A stretch of DNA of 6,077 nucleotides from CAZQIC01 sp964593555 (GTDB lineage Bacteria > Bacteroidota > Bacteroidia > JAFLBG01): positions 1 through 6,077 of the forward strand of contig CAZQIC010000189.1 of assembly GCA_964593555.1 (NCBI GenBank), given 5' to 3'. Shown piece after piece: positions 1 through 6,077 of this stretch. A program made the position numbers and the translations under genes. The number at the start of each line of letters is the position of its first letter. Positions within the stretch are counted from its first letter, which is position 1. The notes under the pieces are model-generated. The model was not told where the DNA came from, did no database searches, and saw only the letters and a program-made list of their open reading frames with translations.

Positions 1-32
1 TTGAAATTAAAAGTGAAGTATGCATAATAAAC

Positions 33-3000
33 TTAATCGGTATAAACTCTATTGTCTAAATAAATTCCATAGGCGGTTGCTGCGCCATTTCCTGAAATTA
101 CATTTCCTTCACCAGGGTTGATTCCACCAATAGTTACAGAAGGGCAACTGGTAGATGTATATATTCCATAATCCTGCGAATTACTTGTAACAAATGAAGT
201 GCCATTGCTAGCTAAACCAATGTAATTTCCTTTTATATTGTTACCAGTTGCTGCAGCACCTGTAATGTAAATCCCCCTAACTCCGTTTGCAGAAATAATA
301 TTTCTGTACGCTGCAGTTGTACCGCCAATTGTATTTTTGGGCGATCCATTTATTTCAATACCACTAACTTGGTTATCCGTAAACCGGGTGCCGCTTGCGG
401 TGGTTCCAATGTAGTTTCCTACAATAGTATTGCCGGTGGTATTCGTGCTGTTTGAGAAAACTCCTGCGCCCGTAGCTGCCGTGCCATCATAGTTGCCAGA
501 GATTATATTTCCCTCGCCTGAATTTGTTCCGCCAACAATATTTAATCTCGCACCGTTTGTCATATAAACACCATAGTCCTGTGAGTTTCCGGTTATATAG
601 GTCGCTCCATCAGTAGCAATACCAATGTAATTTCCTTTTATTAAATTACTGGCCGATCCGAAAATGTAAATTCCTGCTGTGGTATTATCTGATATGGTAT
701 TTTTGTGTGCAGCAGTGCTTCCGCCTATCACATTTGCACTGCCAAAGACTAAGTGTATACCATACTTCTGGTTGCCAGATCCAAGCGACGTGGCCCCGGT
801 TGCCGTCGGGCCAATAATATTCCCACAAATTAAATTGACTGCCGTGGTTGTATTGGTATATATTCCAGTGCTTGCATTTCCTGAAAGTACATTTCCATCT
901 CCGGTACCTGTTCCTCCTATAGTTGTTGCAGGGGCTGAACTATCTAAGTATACTCCGGTTGCTTGAGCATTACCAGAAATAAGTGTTGTTCCGTCAGCAG
1001 CAATACCAATGTAATTACCTTTTATAGTTGTGTTGGTAGCGGAAGCTCCGGTAATAAATATGCCGGAGTTTGTATTGTCCGATATAACATTTCTATATGC
1101 TGAAGAGGTTCCACCTATAACGTTACTTCCTTTATTGTTAATGTATATTCCGTAATCCTGGTTGTTGGTGGGTTGTAATGTTGTTGTGCCAACTGCTTTT
1201 GCTCCAATAATATTTCCGAAAATAGAATTTCCTGCATTGTCTAAATAAATACCATAAGCAGTTGCCGCCCCATTTCCTGAAATTACATTTCCCTCACCGG
1301 TACCCGTTCCGCCGATTGTTGTTGCAGGAGCGGTTGTGGAAAGATATATTCCATAATCTTGTGAATTACCTGTAAGAAAAGTTGAACCATCAGTTGCTGT
1401 GCCAATATAATTTCCTTTTATAATTGTTCCAGTTGAAGATGCTCCTGTAATGTACACCCCATAACTTGTATTTCCTGAAATTGTATTTTTCCCATTTCCT
1501 GTACCACCAATTACATTCGATGGTGATCCCGCCGAAGCAGCGTACCCTGATGGCGTAAAGCCTCCAATTGCTATACCGTAAGACTGATAATTTGTGCCTG
1601 TTACAAGAGATGAGCCATTCTTAGCGAGCCCGATAATATTACCATAAACATAAGTAAAACCATTTGGACTGTTTTGATTGATACCGTAACCCGTTAGTGA
1701 TGAATTGCCGTTACCCGAAATTACATTCCCTTCTCCAGGGTTAGTTCCTCCAATAGTATTATTTTTACCGGCGTTGCTTCCGCTTCCAAAAAAATAAATT
1801 CCATATTGTTGATTGTTCGCTGGAGCTGTTGCTCCATCAGATCCAACACCAATATAATTACCTAAAATACTATTGCCAGAAGCGCCCCCCGTAATATAAA
1901 TGCCCTCATTTTGAATCGATGTAGCCCCTGATTTATAATTTCCCGTAATTATATTTCCTTGTCCGCTTATTGTTCCGCCAATTACATTGCTGGTTGATGA
2001 GTTAAGTAAATTAATCCCTAAGTACTGTACATTGTTTGTGACAGTTGACATTCCATCCTTTTGAAGGCCAATAATATTTCCGTAAAAATAATTATTATTT
2101 GATGCTGATAATGAAACACCATAATCCGTATTGCCGGAAAGTACATTGCCTTCATTGGCATTTGTTCCCCCAATAATATTATTATTTGCGCCTACTGCGA
2201 ATCCAATGCCCCATCGTTGAGAGTTTGATGTTATGAAGGTAGATCCATCCGGAGCTAAACCAATATAATTGCCTTTAACAACATTTCCAGTTGTCGTGGC
2301 TCCCGTAAAATAAAGTCCAAAATTTAAGTTGTTATCTGAAATAACATTTCTATGACCACTTGTGCTTCCACCAATAATGTTATCATAGCTGCCGCTTACA
2401 TAAATACCGTGAGTCTGCGAGCCAGCCAAAGATGTTGTTCCACTTGCCGCTGCGCCAACTATGTTTCCATAAATATTATGGTTGCCACCTCTCATGAATA
2501 TGCCGTATAATGTATTACCGGAAATAACATTCCCTTCTCCGGTTCCAGTACCGCCAATAGTTATAGAAAAAGTTGAAGTGGATAGATTAACCCCATAATC
2601 CTGAGAGTTAGAGGCGATATTTGCAGTACCGCTGGAGGATATACCAATGTAATTACCCTTTATTTGTGTGCCAGTTGCACCGTTTAATAAATAAATACCT
2701 GCGGCAGTATTTGCAGAAATAATATTTCTATGCCCAGATGTGCTCCCACCAATAATATTTCCATAACTCACATTGCTATATATTCCATAAAGCTGACTGC
2801 CGGAGGCCAAAACGGTTGACCCATTCCATCGTGTTCCCATCCTGTTGCCAGAAATAACATTATCGCTGGAGGCATCTGAATAAATTCCGGCAATAACATT
2901 GCCGGATATAAGATTCCCATCACCCGATGCGGTTCCACCAATAATATTAGAGTTGGAAGATAATAGGTGTATACCGTATTGTTGAGTTGCGCCCGATGGG

Positions 3001-3713
3001 ATATTGCTTGCATCTTTTTGCAAACCAATAATATTTCCCTTGATTATATTGACTCCTGAAGCTGCAATATAAATACCGGCGGAGGTGCCGACTCCAGTAT
3101 TCATTCCGGAAATAAGATTAATTCCTTCAGGCGTTCCATCACCAATGAAATTATCTGTACCGGTTATATGAATACCATAATATGTTTTTGTTCCTGGCGT
3201 CTCGCCATCAGCATCTACTCCAATATAACAACCAATAATAGTATTGAGTTTACTGGTGATGGTAATTGCAATGTCGTTTGCACTGGGTGTTCCATCACCA
3301 AAATCCTGGAATACTATGCCGGTAATAGTGTTGGTATTTCCGGTCAATATTAAACCCGTCGGTACATTGTTCACATTATTAAGGACGATTGCATAAACTG
3401 CATTTAGCGTTCCTCCAAAAATAGGGGTTGTGTTTGGGGAGCCGGCAGAAACATCAGCTGGCCATCCATTAATAGTTACGCCAGCATCATCTGTTAAGGC
3501 GGGTAAAGCCCCTGAAATGTCTATCACAGTAATGCTTGGATCAAAATCAATTATGTCATGGCCAGGATTGAGGTTGGCAGCTTCAATACATTCAGATAAA
3601 GACGATGCAACATCTCCTGTTCCATCATCAACACTAGAATTTACAGTGAATGTGGTCTGCGAAAAAGAATAATAAACCGAAAGAGAAAAGAAGAGGGCTA
3701 AAAATCTATTCAT
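33..3713 (-). CDS. Large secreted beta-helix repeat protein, C-terminally truncated
   Basis: This gene encodes 1226 residues. Residues 1-19 form a signal peptide (MNRFLALFFSLSVYYSFSQ) with the FSQ ending common in Bacteroidota, so the product is exported. Residues 21-60 resemble the CSLREA-type N-terminal region of repeat-rich surface proteins (SSLSECIEAANLNPGHDIIDFD). From about residue 161 to the end there are some sixteen units of 63-76 residues carrying GN[YI]IG, NSQDYGIY, TIGGTGTGEGNVISGN and GIY motifs. The regular N/G/I pattern fits a right-handed parallel beta-helix (NosD/pectate-lyase-like fold); I see no catalytic motif. A surface or adhesin role is inference. The protein ends in mid-repeat with an unrelated RVYTD tail, and no type IX secretion C-terminal sorting domain is visible, so the native gene was probably longer. 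The start is the ATG directly before the signal peptide. It lies 78 bp downstream of the dehydrogenase gene on the same strand. Confidence 0.85.
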   Translation of the reverse strand: MNRFLALFFSLSVYYSFSQTTFTVNSSVDDGTGDVASSLSECIEAANLNPGHDIIDFDPSITVIDISGALPALTDDAGVTINGWPADVSAGSPNTTPIFGGTLNAVYAIVLNNVNNVPTGLILTGNTNTITGIVFQDFGDGTPSANDIAITITSKLNTIIGCYIGVDADGETPGTKTYYGIHITGTDNFIGDGTPEGINLISGMNTGVGTSAGIYIAASGVNIIKGNIIGLQKDASNIPSGATQQYGIHLLSSNSNIIGGTASGDGNLISGNVIAGIYSDASSDNVISGNRMGTRWNGSTVLASGSQLYGIYSNVSYGNIIGGSTSGHRNIISANTAAGIYLLNGATGTQIKGNYIGISSSGTANIASNSQDYGVNLSTSTFSITIGGTGTGEGNVISGNTLYGIFMRGGNHNIYGNIVGAAASGTTSLAGSQTHGIYVSGSYDNIIGGSTSGHRNVISDNNLNFGLYFTGATTTGNVVKGNYIGLAPDGSTFITSNSQRWGIGFAVGANNNIIGGTNANEGNVLSGNTDYGVSLSASNNNYFYGNIIGLQKDGMSTVTNNVQYLGINLLNSSTSNVIGGTISGQGNIITGNYKSGATSIQNEGIYITGGASGNSILGNYIGVGSDGATAPANNQQYGIYFFGSGSNAGKNNTIGGTNPGEGNVISGNGNSSLTGYGINQNSPNGFTYVYGNIIGLAKNGSSLVTGTNYQSYGIAIGGFTPSGYAASAGSPSNVIGGTGNGKNTISGNTSYGVYITGASSTGTIIKGNYIGTATDGSTFLTGNSQDYGIYLSTTAPATTIGGTGTGEGNVISGNGAATAYGIYLDNAGNSIFGNIIGAKAVGTTTLQPTNNQDYGIYINNKGSNVIGGTSSAYRNVISDNTNSGIFITGASATNTTIKGNYIGIAADGTTLISGNAQATGVYLDSSAPATTIGGTGTGDGNVLSGNASTGIYTNTTTAVNLICGNIIGPTATGATSLGSGNQKYGIHLVFGSANVIGGSTAAHKNTISDNTTAGIYIFGSASNLIKGNYIGIATDGATYITGNSQDYGVYMTNGARLNIVGGTNSGEGNIISGNYDGTAATGAGVFSNSTNTTGNTIVGNYIGTTASGTRFTDNQVSGIEINGSPKNTIGGTTAAYRNIISANGVRGIYITGAAATGNNIKGNYIGLASNGTSFVTSNSQDYGIYTSTSCPSVTIGGINPGEGNVISGNGAATAYGIYLDNRVYTD
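51..3233 (-). repeat. Tandem protein-coding repeats, about 16 units of 190-230 bp
   Basis: The conserved G[NC][YIR][IMV][GV]-type landmark starts at residues 161, 226, 289, 353, 416, 481, 545, 618, 691, 767, 833, 899, 964, 1027, 1099 and 1163 of the secreted protein, so the period is 63-76 residues. Units mostly alternate between a GNYIG type, usually followed by a DG(S/T)T and NSQDYG stretch, and a GNIIG type, followed by GTTSL and a GGSTSGHRN-like stretch. The true building block may therefore be a pair of about 130-140 residues. The units are diverged at DNA level, so these are old duplications rather than a recent expansion. Confidence 0.85.
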
Positions 3714-3791
3714 AAAACAACTTGCCGATAAATCTTACATAAGCAATTTACGAAAAAAAGCCAGAAAAGTTTCATAAAAATGCCTCTCAAA

Positions 3792-4997
3792 TTACATTTC
3801 AACCCACTCTGAAAGGTAGGAAAAACGCTCTTTTAATTGTCCTTTTTCAACAATTGTAGCCCGTTCAATTAGGCCATTATCTGATTTTAGCAAAGAGGGC
3901 ATTACGCGCTCATAAAGTTCTTTTCCAAAATCTTCTGATGCGTCGCGCGGAAGTTCACATGGCAGATTGTCTACCGCCATTACAGTAATAGTATCCTTGC
4001 CAAATGCAATATCTTCTTTTTCCGTTACAGGGTTGTAGCCGAAAAAAGGATTAGAAATGCTGCTTGCTCTGATCGTGCTTGGCACTGAACCATCTATATC
4101 GCAACTGATATCTGCAATAACGCTTATTCTGAAGTCGGATGATTTAATATCTTTTTTTGTAAATAGAACAGGGCATCCCGGAGACCAAAAATGACCTGTG
4201 ATTAACAGGTCACAAACTTTTGTGTAGGGCAGGAAAGTGGAATTATACTTTTCGGGATGTAAATAAAATTCGTTTTTATTCCATGATGATCCGTCTTTTG
4301 CTTCGTGGTAATCTTTAGAATGCAATTGACAATACACTGGTTCTCTAAAGGAGCAATTTAAAAATTCGTAAGGGGTAACTTTTCTTATTTTCAAAGAGCT
4401 TACTGTTTCCATCGCTCCATTAGCTACGCGGCCGCCGCCCGTGATCAATATTTTTATATTCGAAAGTTTAATTCGTTTTAGTTCTTCTTCCATTTCAGCC
4501 TTGTCTCTGCATGAATGAGCGGGCTTTGCATGGTACAAATCATATTTTTTTCCGTAACCCAATAATCCATTATACGCGCCAACAATTCCGGCATATCGTC
4601 CAAAACCAATGATGCGGTTGCTGTTTGCATCTGTCATGGTTTCATAATCTATGAGTGTGATTTTTTTTTCTATGACAGACCGCATCATAGCTAAATTATG
4701 TGGTTGTTTTTTTATTGTATGTGAGAAAAAAATATATGTTTTGTTTGGAATAAATTTTTCTTTTGGAACTTCTTTTACACCAATTAATATATCGCAATGA
4801 GAAAGGTCATCTGTAAGAGGCAATCCGAATGAAGCGTATTCGTTATCTGAATAACAACGGATATTACTTGACTGAATAAATAATTGAACGTTCGAATATT
4901 CCTTTAAAAGTTCAGAACATTGGAGTGGGGTAAAGGGTACACGTTTGTCGAGTGGATTTTTTTCTTCGCGAACGATACCAATTTTGATCTTTTGCAT
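3792..4997 (-). CDS. Saccharopine dehydrogenase-like NAD(P)-dependent oxidoreductase
   Basis: This is a 401-residue cytoplasmic protein with no signal peptide or membrane segment. It belongs to the alanine dehydrogenase / transhydrogenase N-terminal superfamily and looks closest to fungal LYS1 (saccharopine dehydrogenase, NAD+, L-lysine-forming). Residues 5-30 (KIGIVREEKNPLDKRVPFTP) are the family N-terminus. GVKEVP (73-78) and FFSHTIKKQ (90-98) carry K75 and H93, which appear to match the catalytic Lys and His of LYS1. NRIIGFGRYAG (127-137) matches the LYS1 GRRVAAFG.YAG segment. GGGRVANGA (187-195) is the nucleotide-binding loop. ADISCD (295-300) and VDNLPCELPRDASE (342-355) are the conserved C-terminal signatures. 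The length is a little above LYS1 (about 373). The likely reaction is reversible saccharopine/lysine/2-oxoglutarate chemistry, but the substrate is inferred; a related amino-acid dehydrogenase is possible. The ATG start begins directly at the family N-terminus. No lysine-pathway neighbour is present in the window. Confidence 0.82.
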   Translation of the reverse strand: MQKIKIGIVREEKNPLDKRVPFTPLQCSELLKEYSNVQLFIQSSNIRCYSDNEYASFGLPLTDDLSHCDILIGVKEVPKEKFIPNKTYIFFSHTIKKQPHNLAMMRSVIEKKITLIDYETMTDANSNRIIGFGRYAGIVGAYNGLLGYGKKYDLYHAKPAHSCRDKAEMEEELKRIKLSNIKILITGGGRVANGAMETVSSLKIRKVTPYEFLNCSFREPVYCQLHSKDYHEAKDGSSWNKNEFYLHPEKYNSTFLPYTKVCDLLITGHFWSPGCPVLFTKKDIKSSDFRISVIADISCDIDGSVPSTIRASSISNPFFGYNPVTEKEDIAFGKDTITVMAVDNLPCELPRDASEDFGKELYERVMPSLLKSDNGLIERATIVEKGQLKERFSYLSEWVEM

Positions 4998-5002
4998 TGG
5001 AA

Positions 5003-5010
5003 TAAAGGTA
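5003..5010 (-). promoter_or_regulatory. Candidate -7 promoter box of the dehydrogenase gene
   Basis: On the minus strand this reads TACCTTTA, seven of eight positions of the Bacteroidota -7 consensus TAnnTTTG. It ends only 5 bp before the dehydrogenase ATG, so if used it would give a nearly leaderless mRNA. I do not see a good TTG-type -33 element at the usual distance, so this is tentative. Confidence 0.3.
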
Positions 5011-5030
5011 CGATTTTTGTACGTATCTTT
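5004..5030. promoter_or_regulatory. Imperfect inverted repeat between divergent genes
   Basis: AAAGGTACG at 5004-5012 is mirrored by CGTATCTTT at 5022-5030 (8 of 9 positions pair). Each arm overlaps a TAnnTTTA-like box pointing away from the centre: TACCTTTA on the minus strand towards the dehydrogenase and TATCTTTA (5024-5031) on the plus strand towards ssrA. It could be a back-to-back promoter pair or an operator; either reading is inference. Confidence 0.3.
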
Positions 5031-5088
5031 AAGGTAGTTCTTTGATCACACTAAAGCATTTCTCCTGTTCAGAATTAAAACATTGAAC

Positions 5089-5118
5089 TTTAACCCTGAG
5101 CATAGTCGAAGGGTTAAA
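5089..5118. repeat. REP-like palindromic element upstream of ssrA
   Basis: TTTAACCCT at 5089-5097 pairs perfectly over 9 bp with AGGGTTAAA at 5110-5118, around a 12-nt centre GAGCATAGTCGA. The core, read on the minus strand as CCCTTCGACTATGCTCAGGG, resembles a dispersed CTTCGACT..GCTCAG repeat that recurs in Bacteroidota and other genomes, from memory of such repeats. It lies 10 bp before the mature tmRNA 5' end, so it falls in the ssrA promoter or the precursor leader. Confidence 0.6.
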
Positions 5119-5128
5119 CTAATTAATT

Positions 5129-5494
5129 GGGGCTGACCGGTTTTGACAGCGGGCGAAGTGATGTGTAAGCATGCCGTGTGTTGTGAACATGACACGATAA
5201 TCCTAATTCTCAAACAATTCAAATGGCGAGTCTAACTACGCTATGGCTGCTTAATCAACTAAGTTGATATAAGTGCCTGTTTCCCCGGGAGCTATTCTCT
5301 GCTGCGCCCGGATGAAGCACCACAAATGCCGAGATAGTCCTGGATAGCTTCGTATCCAGGATGAGATAAAGAAGATAAGATAGTGCCAGGCCCGCATTTT
5401 TGCCAAGCACTTTCCGAAAACCAAAAAGATGCTAAGCATGTAGAAGGCTCAGCAATTCCTCGTTTGGACGCGGGTTCGACTCCCGCCAGCTCCA
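5129..5494 (+). ncRNA. ssrA: Transfer-messenger RNA (tmRNA)
   Basis: This is a one-piece tmRNA of 366 nt that rescues stalled ribosomes together with SmpB and tags the unfinished protein for proteolysis. The 5' end GGGGCTGACCGGTTTTGACA and 3' end CCGCCAGCTCCA form a 7-bp acceptor stem whose third pair is G-U (5131 with 5491), the alanyl-tRNA synthetase identity element. The T-arm is GCGGG (5470-5474), loop TTCGACT, CCCGC (5482-5486). The discriminator is A5494, and CCA is not encoded (it is followed by CT), so it must be added. The conserved GCATGCCG and AAGCATGTAGAAGG segments of helix 2 are present. The tag frame at 5225-5254 encodes GESNYAMAA and a stop; directly after it is a small hairpin ATCAA-CTAAG-TTGAT (5254-5268). 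A further stem, CTGGATA/TATCCAG, is at 5340-5359 in the pseudoknot domain. A strong terminator follows. The ends are inferred from base pairing. Confidence 0.96.
5225..5254 (+). other. tmRNA proteolysis-tag reading frame
   Basis: This frame reads GGC GAG TCT AAC TAC GCT ATG GCT GCT TAA, giving the tag GESNYAMAA after the resumed ribosome adds the charged alanine. It fits the Bacteroidota family of tags, such as G-E-x-N-Y-A-L-A-A and GEESYAMAA. The C-terminal A-A is what the ClpXP-type proteases recognise. GGC as the resume codon is inferred from alignment with related tags. Confidence 0.88.
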
Positions 5495-5497
5495 CTC

Positions 5498-5543
5498 GGA
5501 GGGAAGATTCTGAAAAATCAGATTTCTTCCCTCCTTTTTTTTT
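5498..5543 (+). terminator. Intrinsic terminator of ssrA
   Basis: GGAGGGAAGA (5498-5507) pairs perfectly with TCTTCCCTCC (5525-5534). An inner stem TCTGA/TCAGA (5509-5513 with 5518-5522) closes an AAAA loop. Nine T residues follow (5535-5543). It begins three bases after the tmRNA discriminator. Its sequence is also read, on the other strand, by the recombinase remnant frame. Confidence 0.93.
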
Positions 5544-5780
5544 GCCCAATCCCTTGTCTGTCTTGCAAAGTAACTCAACGGCTTTGTTTAATTTTGTGGT
5601 TCGATACTCATTATCTTGAAAAAACAGCTTTTCAGGAAAGATCGAACCAATTATCTTTTGTTTAACCTCAGTATTCTTTGCAGAGTAGTATTTATCAAGG
5701 TTTAAGAGCAAATCAAGGCAATCATCAATCTTAACGGCATTTCGCCCGACCGTACAAAAAATGAAGCAGGAAGACCAATT
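5541..5780 (-). pseudogene. C-terminal remnant of a serine recombinase
   Basis: An open minus-strand frame without an upstream start carries K-QKIIGSIFPEKLFF (about 5654-5620) and YRTTKLNKAVELLC (about 5606-5565). These match the C-terminal tail of the large, zinc-ribbon-containing serine recombinases (resolvase/invertase family) common in Bacteroidota, recognised from memory of the family. Homology seems to begin near 5740 (NAVKIDDCLDLLLNLDKYY). An in-frame TAA lies upstream at 5781-5783. The catalytic N-terminal resolvase domain, recombinase domain and zinc ribbon are all absent, so the fragment is non-functional. The frame continues past 5541 through the ssrA terminator and into antisense tmRNA down to about 5292; that extension is probably not part of a real protein. 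Its position suggests an old element integrated at the ssrA 3' end. A TTG at 5711 could act as a start but would give only a tail. Confidence 0.7.
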
Positions 5781-5882
5781 TTATTGTTTACCTTACCGCT
5801 CAATCCCCTCATAAAAATGCCATTAAAACATAATAAGATCAACGGTGGCGTATCATTTGCGAAAAACACTTGCCCCCCATCA

Positions 5883-5932
5883 GCAAAATATTTCTATTAG
5901 AAGAGATAATAGCTTCGCAAAATATTTTTCTA
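5883..5932. repeat. Short direct repeat pair
   Basis: GCAAAATATTTCTA (5883-5896) recurs as GCAAAATATTTTTCTA (5917-5932), differing by a two-base T-tract insertion and spaced 34 bp apart. In such A/T-rich sequence this could be chance or the trace of a small duplication. Confidence 0.35.
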
Positions 5933-5943
5933 AAATTTTTTAA

Positions 5944-5977
5944 CTCTCTCCTAATTATGGAGATGAGGCTTTTTTTT
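5944..5977 (+). terminator. Possible orphan intrinsic terminator
   Basis: CTC-TCTCC (5944-5951) pairs with GGAGA (5959-5963) and, past a bulged T, GAG (5965-5967). The loop is 7 nt, and GC and eight T residues (5970-5977) follow. The stem is modest but the T-tract is good. No plus-strand gene is seen upstream before the ssrA terminator, so it would serve a small unannotated RNA or be a relic. Confidence 0.45.
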
Positions 5978-6077
5978 GTATAAAACGGAATACATAATTT
6001 TTTTATAAATCGCACTTAATTACTTTAGGGGAGTTCTAAAAATAGAATGTTAAAAACAATCTAATAAAATCGTATCT

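Larger units (their letters stand above)
5784..6077. other. A/T-rich region without recognisable gene
   Basis: No convincing coding region is visible on either strand; the longest start-to-stop frames are trivially short (for example 17 codons from 5761). The region holds a possible terminator at 5944-5977, a short direct repeat at 5883-5896 and 5917-5932, and A/T-rich tracts. It may be decayed mobile-element DNA, or an intergenic space leading to a gene beyond the window. Confidence 0.5.

Noticed and set aside
679..966. Plus-strand open frame opposite the repeat protein
   Set aside because: It is a complement-strand shadow of the repeats, with no family signature; the same holds for 3168-3353, 3430-3672 and the minus-strand frame 2768-3028.
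33..3713. Regularly spaced DNA repeats reminiscent of an array
   Set aside because: The repeats are diverged, about 190-230 bp long, and lie wholly in one open frame with a signal peptide, so they are protein repeats and not CRISPR.
3714..3791. Terminator or clear promoter between the dehydrogenase and the repeat protein
   Set aside because: T-tracts are present but no stable stem precedes them, and no box fits TAnnTTTG well enough to report.
5251..5439. Minus-strand open frame inside the tmRNA
   Set aside because: It is antisense to the tmRNA pseudoknot region and has no recognisable protein features.
5462..5494. A separate tRNA 3' half
   Set aside because: The T-arm and acceptor pair with the 5' end at 5129, so they belong to the tmRNA.
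5383..5619. Plus-strand open frame across the tmRNA 3' end
   Set aside because: It covers the structured tmRNA tail and its terminator, so it is not a protein gene.
5544..6077. Second copy of the ssrA 3' end as the far attachment site
   Set aside because: I looked for another copy of the T-arm/acceptor sequence downstream and found none in the window; it may lie beyond it or be lost.

Overview
The window most likely comes from a member of the Bacteroidota. The signs are a secreted protein whose signal peptide ends in the characteristic FSQ, A/T-rich starts without Shine-Dalgarno sequences, TAnnTTTA-like promoter boxes, a tmRNA tag of the Bacteroidota type (GESNYAMAA), and the tail of a Bacteroidota-style serine recombinase. 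No species call is possible from the sequence alone.

Layout from left to right. Positions 33-3713 (minus strand) encode a large secreted protein. It has an N-terminal signal peptide, a CSLREA-like N-terminal region, and about sixteen tandem units of 63-76 residues built on GN[YI]IG...TIGGT...GEGNVISGN...GIY, which suggest a right-handed parallel beta-helix. It stops in the middle of a repeat, with no C-terminal sorting domain, so it looks truncated or rearranged. Positions 3792-4997 (minus strand) encode a complete NAD(P)-dependent dehydrogenase of the fungal LYS1-like saccharopine dehydrogenase / alanine dehydrogenase superfamily. The adhesin-like gene follows it on the same strand after 78 bp, with no clear terminator between them.

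The 131-bp divergent region 4998-5128 separates the dehydrogenase from ssrA. It contains facing-away TAnnTTTA boxes inside an imperfect inverted repeat, and a REP-like palindrome that ends only 10 bp before the tmRNA. The one-piece tmRNA gene ssrA occupies 5129-5494 (plus strand), followed directly by a strong intrinsic terminator at 5498-5543.

Immediately beyond the terminator, on the opposite strand, is the C-terminal remnant of a serine recombinase (about 5541-5780). Its reading frame runs through the terminator and on, without a stop, into the antisense of ssrA. This is best read as the scar of a mobile element once inserted at the 3' end of ssrA. The final 300 bp is A/T-rich and has no recognisable gene, only a possible orphan terminator and short repeats.

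The genes do not form an obvious single pathway. The main interest is the ssrA locus as an integration site with an overlapping recombinase tail, the REP-like element at its 5' end, and the abruptly broken repeat protein. I saw no convincing new defence or metabolic system.
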